From: DATLAN01 sp035527455
Lineage (GTDB): Bacteria > Planctomycetota > Planctomycetia > Pirellulales > Thermoguttaceae
Assembly (NCBI GenBank): GCA_035527455.1
Contig: DATLAN010000018.1
Span: forward strand, 1-22,144
Length of the DNA stretch: 22,144 nucleotides
Direction of reading: 5' to 3'
In this document: positions 6,869 to 13,415 of the stretch, piece after piece
Numbering within the stretch: the first letter of the stretch is position 1
Layout of the letters: each line of letters opens with the position of its first letter
Made by a program: the position numbers and the translations under genes
Notes under the pieces: model-generated
The model's database searches: none
Told to the model about the DNA's origin: nothing
Seen by the model: only the letters and a program-made list of their open reading frames with translations

Positions 6869-8656
6869 ATGAAACTCTCGTACCTCTTAATGCGATACGC
6901 CAAGTTCCGGCGATTCGCCAAGCCTTCGCTGATCTTCTTCGTCGCGGCCTTGCTGGGCGGAGTGCTGGTGGGACGGTACGTTCCTCCTACGTGGACCGTC
7001 GAGAAGACCAATCTCGACGTTCACCAGGCCGAAGACGGCAGGCTTTACTACATCCGGGAGAAGAATCGCGAGTTCATCGGCTCCGTCGTGCCGATGGCCG
7101 AGGCCGAGTTGAACCAACAACGCGTCGCCCATCTCAACGCGCGGGGCGAGTCGCCTACCGTCAAGGAGGAATACGCCTTTCAGATCGAGCCGGTCGACGG
7201 GCAGCCGACGAAACTCTATTACCGCCTTGCGGCCAAGTGTCATTGGGGATTCTGGTCGCTGCTGCCGGCCGTCGTGGCGGTCGCGCTTTGCTGGATGACC
7301 CGGGAGCCGATCGTCTCGCTCTTGGGCGGAATCGTCGTCGGCGGGTTCCTCTTGGGACAATACGACATCACCGGCGAGGTCCTGATCGCCAACCTGGCCA
7401 AGCCGCATGCCGCCGGCATTCTGCTGCTCTACCTGTGGCTCTTGGGCGGACTGCTTGGCGTGTGGTCACGGACCGGCGCCGCCCAGGCCTTCGCCGACAT
7501 GATGACCCGGCGGTTCGTCCGCGGGCCGAAGACCGCCAAGCTGGTGGCCTGGTCGTTGGGCGTGATCTTCTTCCAGGGCGGCACGATCAGCACGGTGCTG
7601 GTCGGCACGACCGTCAAACCCGTGGCCGATAAGCAGCGCATCAGCCACGAGGAACTCTCGTACATCGTCGACTCGACCGCCTCGCCGATCGCCTCGCAGC
7701 TTGCGTTCAATGCGTGGCCCAGCTACATCCAGGCGTTCATCTTCGTGGCCGGCGTCCCCTGGCTGGCCACGGAGGCCAAGCGAATCACCTTCTTCTTCTG
7801 CAGCGTGCCGTTCTGCTTCTACGCGATCTTCGCGGTGACCTTCACGTTTCTGCTGAGCATCGACAAGGCGCCCTTTCTCGGCCGGCGGATGCGCAGGGCG
7901 ATCAAGCGGGCGCGCGAAACGGGCCAGCTCGACCACCCCGACGCCGAGCCCCTAAGCGCGCCCGAACTCCAAGCCAGCCACGTGCCCGAGGGCTACGCGC
8001 CGCACGTGCTCGATTTCTTCCTCCCGCTGGGCCTGCTGATCGGCACGGCCATCGGCACGTTCATCGTCTTGGGCTCCCCGAAGGTCCATTGGGCGTTCGG
8101 CGCGGCGTTGGTGCTGGCGATCACCATGGCCTTGCTGCGTGGCATGAATCTGAAGAACTTGATGGAGGGCGTCGGCAACGGCCTGAAAGGCGTCGTGCTC
8201 GGCTCGGTGATCCTGCTCCTGGCGGTGACTATCGGCAACATCAGCAAGGAGACCGGCGGCGGAATCTACCTGGTCGATCTGCTGGGACAACAGATCCCCT
8301 ACTGGCTCCTGCCGGTGATGCTCCAGGTGCTGACGATCATCATCTCCTTCTCCACCGGCACGAGCTGGGGCACCTACGCGGTGGCCTTCCCGCTGGCCAT
8401 GCCGCTTTCCTGGGCGGTCGCCCAAGCCAACGGACTGGCCCATCCGATGTTCTTCATGACGATCTGTTTCGCCGCGGTGATGGACGGCAGCGTCTCGGGC
8501 GACCAGTGTTCGCCGATCTCCGACACCACGGTGTTAAGCTCGATGTGTACCGGCTGCGACCTGATGGACCACGTCAAGACCCAACTCCCCCAAGCCTCCG
8601 TCGCCGCCCTGTTAGCCGGCATCTGCTGGACCGTGGTGGCGGCGGTGTTTTGTTGA
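6869..8656 (+). CDS. NhaC-family Na+/H+ antiporter
   Basis: A 595-residue inner-membrane secondary transporter of the NhaC/PF03553 type, which exchanges Na+ (or an organic substrate) for H+. Family blocks visible are DSTASPIASQLAFNAWP near residue 268, FSTGTSWGTYAVAFPLAMPL near 495, and GSVSGDQCSPISDTTVLSS near 538-560. About a dozen hydrophobic segments are seen. Unusually, the first helix (about residues 17-38) is followed by a hydrophilic stretch of roughly 75 residues (WTVEKTNLDVHQAEDG... to KCHWGFWS) before the conserved transport core. The ATG at 6869 was chosen because it follows the promoter directly; an ATG at 6890 is the alternative, and neither has a Shine-Dalgarno. Ion specificity cannot be read from the sequence. 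Confidence 0.85.
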   Translation: MKLSYLLMRYAKFRRFAKPSLIFFVAALLGGVLVGRYVPPTWTVEKTNLDVHQAEDGRLYYIREKNREFIGSVVPMAEAELNQQRVAHLNARGESPTVKEEYAFQIEPVDGQPTKLYYRLAAKCHWGFWSLLPAVVAVALCWMTREPIVSLLGGIVVGGFLLGQYDITGEVLIANLAKPHAAGILLLYLWLLGGLLGVWSRTGAAQAFADMMTRRFVRGPKTAKLVAWSLGVIFFQGGTISTVLVGTTVKPVADKQRISHEELSYIVDSTASPIASQLAFNAWPSYIQAFIFVAGVPWLATEAKRITFFFCSVPFCFYAIFAVTFTFLLSIDKAPFLGRRMRRAIKRARETGQLDHPDAEPLSAPELQASHVPEGYAPHVLDFFLPLGLLIGTAIGTFIVLGSPKVHWAFGAALVLAITMALLRGMNLKNLMEGVGNGLKGVVLGSVILLLAVTIGNISKETGGGIYLVDLLGQQIPYWLLPVMLQVLTIIISFSTGTSWGTYAVAFPLAMPLSWAVAQANGLAHPMFFMTICFAAVMDGSVSGDQCSPISDTTVLSSMCTGCDLMDHVKTQLPQASVAALLAGICWTVVAAVFC

Positions 8657-8693
8657 GGTTCAGAAAAGGAAGAGGGAAAGTGGGCAAAGGGCC

Positions 8694-8750
8694 GGGTGAC
8701 CGCAGGTGAGAGATCACCCAGGGGCATACGCCCCCTTTTGTCTGACCCCT
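8694..8750. terminator. double hairpin after the antiporter gene, part of a dispersed repeat
   Basis: Two adjacent stem-loops: GGGTGA (8694-8699) with TCACCC (8714-8719), then GGGGC (8721-8725) with GCCCC (8730-8734) followed by CCTTTTG. The second resembles an intrinsic terminator. The following TCTGACCCCTTT looks like a repeat end rather than a plain terminator. It lies 38 bp after the antiporter stop. Confidence 0.45.
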
Positions 8751-8778
8751 TTGGTTAGATCGCAGATGGGCATAGAAT
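8751..8778 (+). promoter_or_regulatory. possible promoter of the small membrane protein
   Basis: TTGGTT (8751-8756), a 16-nt spacer, TAGAAT (8773-8778). The -10 is good and the -35 weak. The leader would be about 56 nt. Confidence 0.35.
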
Positions 8779-8840
8779 AATGACGGGCGTGGAAAGCGAA
8801 GAGAAAGGCGAAACGTTGCCCGAACCATGGAGAGAACGCT

Positions 8841-9386
8841 ATGAAATCCGCATATCGACCATTCGCTCTTATCGGGCTTGCCGTCACCGGGATCGTGGCG
8901 GGCGCGGCACTGGGCGCATTGACCAACAGCATCAACGGCTGGGTCAGCCCCCTGTACTTCCGCAACATCCTCCGTTGGCACGATGTCGAGGACGTGTGGC
9001 GGGCCAGCATTGCGCAGGGCGTCTTCGAGGGCTTGCTCTTTGGGCTGTTCCTGTCATTGGTGTTCGTGATCGTGGCAGGGATCGTGTCCAAGGCCCGGTG
9101 CAGCTACCGCTTCGGTGCCACCGTTCTCCTGGTCGTCGTTGCTGCTGCGTTCGTGTGCTGGGTGATCGGCGGGCTTCTGGGAATGGGGCTGGCGATCCTC
9201 AGCCCCGAGTTCTACCGTCATGCTTTCATAGGCGTGCCAGAGGACTTCGGGGAAATGCTGCGCTACGCTTGGGTCGGCGGTTCGATCTGGGGCATCGAGT
9301 TCGGAGGATTTGGCCTGACGATCCTGGGTTCGTTTCTGTTCTATGCGAGGTGGCAGCGGCAGACTACGCCCGGCGATCAACAATGA
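8841..9386 (+). CDS. four-helix integral membrane protein of unknown function
   Basis: A 181-residue protein with four hydrophobic segments at about residues 8-28, 58-83, 91-120 and 143-168, and a polar C-terminus (WQRQTTPGDQQ). There is no signal peptide cleavage site or catalytic motif that I recognise. The ATG at 8841 has GGAGAG at 8829-8834 with six bases spacing, so the start is well supported. Its stop codon overlaps the ATG of a 38-codon ORF (ATGA), which suggests translational coupling. Glycine-rich helices (GIVAGAALGAL, WVIGGLLGMGLAIL) suggest close helix packing. Function is unknown. Confidence 0.75.
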   Translation: MKSAYRPFALIGLAVTGIVAGAALGALTNSINGWVSPLYFRNILRWHDVEDVWRASIAQGVFEGLLFGLFLSLVFVIVAGIVSKARCSYRFGATVLLVVVAAAFVCWVIGGLLGMGLAILSPEFYRHAFIGVPEDFGEMLRYAWVGGSIWGIEFGGFGLTILGSFLFYARWQRQTTPGDQQ

Positions 9387-9499
9387 GCGGTGCCGCAATC
9401 ATCCCGAAGCAGAACCGCTTCATGCGGAACTTCCGTGCTGCCGGTGCGACCAGCCCGACAATTGCCAGAAAAGGGGTCAACATTGCCGAAAAGGCGTAG
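9383..9499 (+). CDS. 38-residue basic small protein, coupled to the upstream membrane gene
   Basis: The ATG overlaps the TGA of the preceding gene as ATGA. The product begins MSGAAIIPKQNRFMRNFRAA and continues GATSPTIARKGVNIAEKA; it is basic (five Lys/Arg before residue 20). The phrase IIPKQNRF.R.FR.AGATSP resembles small proteins that I recall from planctomycetes and other phyla, where a longer C-terminus follows; here it may be truncated. Downstream sequence does not continue the resemblance in any frame I could see. It could be a real small protein or a degraded remnant. Confidence 0.45.
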   Translation: MSGAAIIPKQNRFMRNFRAAGATSPTIARKGVNIAEKA

Positions 9500-9533
9500 C
9501 TGGATCTGCAATGGCGAGTGCGTCCGGTATTCT

Positions 9534-9554
9534 CTGAATTTTGTGCAAATTCAG
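9534..9554. terminator. AT-rich stem-loop between convergent genes
   Basis: CTGAATTT (9534-9541) pairs perfectly with AAATTCAG (9547-9554) around a 5-nt loop. It lies between the plus-strand membrane/small-protein pair and the converging DUF4349 gene. There is no clear U-run, so a terminator role is only suggested by position. Confidence 0.35.
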
Positions 9555-9589
9555 CTACAGATTAACGCGACTTTGGGCGGCGCCTGAGG

Positions 9590-10867
9590 TCACAGCCGAC
9601 CCTCGATCGTACCCGGCGCCGTTGACCGGCGGACGAGTTGGAGATGTCGGGCAAACGCGGGCTCGGGGGCCAGGAACTCGACCACGCGGATTTTGCCCTG
9701 GGATGACCAGAACGGGCGGTCCGGCACGTAGAGGGTCACGAGGTAACGATACGCGATGCCGCGCGAGGCGACCTCGAAGTGCAGCTCCAGCCCGTCCAGG
9801 CCGCTGCCGTCTCGGACCGGGCGCTGCTCGATCAGCGTGTAACCTCGCCGATGAATCAGATGATTCTTCAAGGCCTCCGACCAGAAAACCAGGTCTGCGC
9901 GGTTGGTGGCGGGAAACTCTCGCAGCCACAGCTTGGACTCGTCCGGGGAAACCGCCTTGATCTGGTCCCGCTGCCTCTCGACGAGAACGAACCCCTCGGG
10001 AACGTCGAGGGAAACGCCGCCGGGCAGCAGCAGGGCCGGCGTCAGCGGGTTCTCCTCGGCCGACATCTCCAGCGAATCGAACGCCGCCAGCACGTATTCC
10101 ACGCCGACTTGATTGACCCATGCGAACGGGCTGTGTGTGGAAGGGCCGCCCATGCTCGGCGTTACCGCCGCGTTTCGAAACAGCACTTCGATCGTCGAAT
10201 AGGCGATCTGCTCGGACAGGCACCTCAAGTCGCCCTGAAGGCGTTCGATCTCCTCGGTGAGTCGACGCAGTTCTTCTTCCAGGCGGAGCACGTCTTCGAT
10301 CTTCTCGGCCCGCTCCAGCAGGGCCAGGATGCGTCGCCGCGACCACTCCATGGTTTCCAGCCTCAGCCCCAGATCGCGGTGCGCCCGGGTGACGTCCTGG
10401 CTGCTGAGGGTCTGGTTGACGATGGCGCCGAGCGACGGCAGCGAATCGACCAGCTCGGAGAAGACCTCGGCGGGGACGCGGCACACGACCCGGGCGTTCT
10501 CCCGGCTCTCGACGTAGCCGCCCATCTGCCCGACCCGTGTGGCCAGTTGATCGACCGCCTCGTCGATGTTCGGCACGGAAAGCTCGAAGCGGGCGGAATA
10601 GACCATCAGCCGCGGCTGGTGCGCACTGGGATTGGTGGCCGGGGATGATGCAGCGTCGGCACCGTCCGTTGAACCGGAGCCCGAGAGGGCGCTGAGTTCC
10701 GACGAAGCGGCGTTGCCCGCAGGCTCTCCGGCCATGGGATCAACCGGCAGTACAAGCCCTGTCATGGGCCGCGAATAGTACGGTTCCATGCAACCGGTCA
10801 ATACGGCCGCCCAGAGCAGGGCGACTGCGGCAGCGGCGCGTCCGACGGGGACAATCCTCATGGACAT
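9590..10867 (-). CDS. DUF4349 domain-containing lipoprotein
   Basis: A 425-residue lipoprotein. The N-terminus is a lipoprotein signal peptide with lipobox LTGC; Cys26 would be lipidated. After a Ser/Ala/Gly-rich linker (about 30-85) comes a DUF4349 domain (about 85-235): SARFELSVPNIDEAVDQL, GGYVESREN, VVCRVPAEVFSELVDSL, LSSQDVTRAHRDLGLRLETM, then a coiled coil (ALLERAEKIEDVLRLEEEL) and AYSTIEVLF. Residues about 250-425 form a second unrecognised domain ending at TIEGRL. The function of DUF4349 proteins is unknown; they are envelope-associated. The ATG at 10867 has AAAGGGA seven bases upstream; the frame extends to 10972 but only this start gives the lipoprotein signal. It follows the sigma-54-type regulator on the same strand with a 349-bp gap. 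Confidence 0.8.
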   Translation of the reverse strand: MSMRIVPVGRAAAAVALLWAAVLTGCMEPYYSRPMTGLVLPVDPMAGEPAGNAASSELSALSGSGSTDGADAASSPATNPSAHQPRLMVYSARFELSVPNIDEAVDQLATRVGQMGGYVESRENARVVCRVPAEVFSELVDSLPSLGAIVNQTLSSQDVTRAHRDLGLRLETMEWSRRRILALLERAEKIEDVLRLEEELRRLTEEIERLQGDLRCLSEQIAYSTIEVLFRNAAVTPSMGGPSTHSPFAWVNQVGVEYVLAAFDSLEMSAEENPLTPALLLPGGVSLDVPEGFVLVERQRDQIKAVSPDESKLWLREFPATNRADLVFWSEALKNHLIHRRGYTLIEQRPVRDGSGLDGLELHFEVASRGIAYRYLVTLYVPDRPFWSSQGKIRVVEFLAPEPAFARHLQLVRRSTAPGTIEGRL

Positions 10868-11216
10868 TGTGGATTCCCTTTCTCCGTTTGTGGTTTCGGG
10901 ACAGTTCTCCCCCACTATGCTGGAAGCTCGACGTGTCAGAAGCGACGTGATCGGTAGCGCGGCGCCGAACACGAAAACAGCATGGGAGGAGCAGGTGCCG
11001 AGAGGCTGTGGGACAAGACGCCGATCAGGTAGGGTGGTTGCCGTGTCCGGCGAGACGAGGGCGGGATAGTATCAGAAACCGGCACCGGAGACAATGCCGG
11101 CTTGCCGAAAGAGCCAAGTAGGTCAGGGCTCGCCCTGACGCAATCTCCGTAGCTCGCCCTGACGCAATCGAGTAGCCGCCAGGAGAGTCCGTCAGGGCAA
11201 GCCCTGACCTACCGGG
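10868..11216. other. intergenic region with a palindromic repeat cluster
   Basis: This 349-bp gap between two minus-strand genes contains the repeat cluster at 11118-11212 next to the regulator stop codon. The rest (10868-11117) shows no convincing ORF. I looked for a -24/-12 sigma-54 promoter upstream of the lipoprotein gene on the minus strand and did not find one. Confidence 0.6.
11118..11212. repeat. GTCAGGGC palindromic repeat cluster
   Basis: An arm at 11118-11140 (GTAGGTCAGGGCTCGCCC...) is inverted at 11190-11212 with one mismatch in 23 bases. Each arm is itself palindromic (GTCAGGGC/GCCCTGAC). Between them an 18-bp direct copy GCTCGCCCTGACGCAATC occurs at 11128-11145 and 11152-11169. 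The right arm ends 4 bp from the regulator's stop, so it may act as a transcript end. Confidence 0.75.
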
Positions 11217-13157
11217 TCAATTGGGGGCCTCCATCCCCAATTGACGCATCTTGCGATAGAGGTTCGAGCGGTGCAGGCCCAGCCGGTCGGCCGCTCGACT
11301 CATGTTGCCGTCGGATTGCTCGATCGCGTGGCGGATGTACTCCACTTGAAACCGGGCCGTCGCGTCGGTCAGCGCCCCTTCGGAACCCAGCGCCAAGGAC
11401 GCCTGGCCCTTCGGAGCGAGAATGAACGCCAGGTCTTCCGCTTCGATCTGATCCTCGGTGGAGAGGTAGGCCAGCCGCTCCATCAGGTTGCGCAACTCGC
11501 GGACGTTGCCCGGCCACGAGTGCTCGGCCAGTCGCTTGCGTGCGGCGGCGGAAAACCTCGGCACCTTGCGGCGGGCCTTCTTGCAGAAATCACCGAGGAA
11601 GTGCTCCGCCAACAGCAGCATGTCGCCCGGGCGGTCCCGCAACGGAGGCAGTTCCAACGTCACTACGTTGAGCCGGAAGAAGAGATCCTCGCGAAACCGC
11701 TTTTGGCGGACCATCTCGGCCAGGTCCTGATTCGTGGCGGTCACGACGCGAGCGTCCGTATGGATCGGCGTCGAGCCGCCCACGCGCACCAAGACCTTTT
11801 CTTCCAGCACCCGCAGCAGCTTGGCCTGACCGCTGAGGCTCAAGTCGCCGATCTCGTCGAGAAAGAGGGTCCCGCCGGCAGCCAGCTCGAACTTGCCATG
11901 TCGGGCCTCGTGCGCGTCGGTGAAGGCGCCTTTCTCGTGCCCGAACAGTTCGCTTTCGGCCAGGGTCTCGGGAATGGCCGCGCAATTGACCGGCACGAAC
12001 GGCCGGTCGCGGCGGCGGCTGAGGTAATGGATCGATTGCGCGGCGACCTCCTTGCCCGTGCCGTTCTCGCCCAGGATCAGCACGGCCAGATCGGTGTCGG
12101 CCACGCGCCGGATGATCGACCGCAGGGCCTCGATGGCCGGGCTGTCCCCGATCATGCGGATACGCTCGGCGGCCTGGTCGGCGATCTGCCGGTTGGTCCG
12201 GAGAAGCTGCTGGCGGTCCTGGGCGTTTTCCAGCGCCACCGCGGCGTGGCCGGCCAATTCGATCAGGGCCTCCTGGTCCTCGTCGGTGAAGCTGCCCGAT
12301 AGCTTGTTGATGATCTCGAACGCCCCGAACAGCTCGCCTCGGCTGCCGCGGAGCGGAACGCACAGCAGGGTCTTGGTTTGGTATTGAAGCTGGGTGTCGA
12401 CGTCGTGGTCGATCTGGTTCGGCTCGGTCGAGGCATCCACGCGTCGCGGCTCTCCGGTTTGGATCACCTGGCCGACCACGCCGCGGTCGTCCGGGATGCG
12501 CAGCTCGCCGTCTTCGATCCCCAGGGCCGGCCGGCCGACCAGCGTATGGTTGGGCCGGTCCCAGAGGAAGATGCTCGCCCGATCGGCACCAAGGAGCCCC
12601 GTGGCGGCTTCGGCCATCTGGTTCAGCAACGGTTCGACCTCGTGCGTCTGGTTCCACTGGTTGGCGATGTCGAGGATCGCTTCCAGTCGACGGATGCGGC
12701 GCAGGTTGTGGCCACGCGACCGAACGCCGGCCAGCGCCTCGCAGAGCACGGGCACGAGGCGCTGAAGACGGGACAGGGCAGTGTCCGGCTCCTCGGCGTA
12801 TACGGCCAGGACTTCGCCGGACGTGTTCCGCGGATCCAGAGGGACGGCAACCCACCGGTCGTCGGCTCGAGCCGTTTCCCGGTCGAGCACTTCGGCCATC
12901 AGCTCGTAGGGCAGCGAGCGCCGGCCGCCGTGGCGTGCCACGATGTTCCATCGCCCCGCCGTGGCGGCGGCCACCACCGCACACTCGCTGACGGCGGTCG
13001 TCGAGAGGGTCGGCAGTACGGCATTGAGGTACTCGGTCGGCTGATCGGTGCGGGATGCACGATAGAGTAGTTCCGCACCGGCCTCAAGAAGGGTTCCGTC
13101 GTCGCGGATGCGATCCAGCAGGTCGCCGTCGAGCCCCGGGCGTGTTGCAGGATTCAT
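11217..13157 (-). CDS. sigma-54-type transcriptional activator with GAF domains, AAA+ and Fis HTH
   Basis: A 646-residue cytoplasmic regulator. Residues about 20-145 form a degenerate GAF-like domain; 155-312 are a clear GAF domain (ILDIANQWN, GADRASIFLWD, LLCVPL, LFGAFEIINK); 335-570 are the AAA+ sigma-54 interaction domain with Walker A GENGTGKE (363-370), GAFTDA (410-415, usual form GAFTGA), Walker B GGTLFLDEIG (428-437) and FFRLNV; 605-643 are a Fis-type helix-turn-helix (NMSRAADRLGLHRSNLYRKM). Proteins of this type remodel sigma-54 RNA polymerase after a small-molecule or partner signal at the GAF domain. The ATG at 13157 has GGAGG six bases upstream. It is divergent from thrS and precedes the DUF4349 lipoprotein. 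Its targets are unknown. Confidence 0.85.
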   Translation of the reverse strand: MNPATRPGLDGDLLDRIRDDGTLLEAGAELLYRASRTDQPTEYLNAVLPTLSTTAVSECAVVAAATAGRWNIVARHGGRRSLPYELMAEVLDRETARADDRWVAVPLDPRNTSGEVLAVYAEEPDTALSRLQRLVPVLCEALAGVRSRGHNLRRIRRLEAILDIANQWNQTHEVEPLLNQMAEAATGLLGADRASIFLWDRPNHTLVGRPALGIEDGELRIPDDRGVVGQVIQTGEPRRVDASTEPNQIDHDVDTQLQYQTKTLLCVPLRGSRGELFGAFEIINKLSGSFTDEDQEALIELAGHAAVALENAQDRQQLLRTNRQIADQAAERIRMIGDSPAIEALRSIIRRVADTDLAVLILGENGTGKEVAAQSIHYLSRRRDRPFVPVNCAAIPETLAESELFGHEKGAFTDAHEARHGKFELAAGGTLFLDEIGDLSLSGQAKLLRVLEEKVLVRVGGSTPIHTDARVVTATNQDLAEMVRQKRFREDLFFRLNVVTLELPPLRDRPGDMLLLAEHFLGDFCKKARRKVPRFSAAARKRLAEHSWPGNVRELRNLMERLAYLSTEDQIEAEDLAFILAPKGQASLALGSEGALTDATARFQVEYIRHAIEQSDGNMSRAADRLGLHRSNLYRKMRQLGMEAPN

Positions 13158-13215
13158 ATTGTCCTCCGGATGACTGGGGCCGATCAGGTGCGGGTGCAGT
13201 TGTCAGATTGACGAC

Positions 13216-13244
13216 ATTCTAGGGGTGTCCCGATGATTCCGCAA
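13216..13244 (-). promoter_or_regulatory. predicted promoter of the sigma-54-type regulator
   Basis: On the minus strand TTGCGG (13244-13239), a 17-nt spacer, and TAGAAT (13221-13216). The leader would be about 50 nt. The boxes are identical to those before the HzsA-like gene. Confidence 0.55.
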
Positions 13245-13285
13245 GACTGCCGGCCGCTGCGAACCGACGTAAGGCAAAGGTTCTT

Positions 13286-13315
13286 TTGATATTGACAATC
13301 CTCAGGACCTATACT
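13286..13315 (+). promoter_or_regulatory. predicted promoter of thrS
   Basis: TTGATA (13286-13291), an 18-nt spacer, TATACT (13310-13315). The start site near 13322 gives a leader of about 94 nt before the ATG at 13416. A TTGACA at 13292-13297 is only 12 nt from the -10 and is less likely to be the -35. The leader includes GTCGA...TCGAC, a short possible stem. Confidence 0.55.
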
Positions 13316-13415
13316 TCAATTACTGCAAAGCCTCGTCGACGGTTTTCTTCGACAGCGTCCTTTGTATCGATGCTGAAGTTGGCGGGCAAACGGAAATCTG
13401 GGCAAGTTGGAGAGT

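Noticed and set aside
13292..13315. TTGACA with TATACT as the thrS promoter
   Set aside because: The spacer is only 12 nt. TTGATA six bases earlier gives 18 nt and is preferred.
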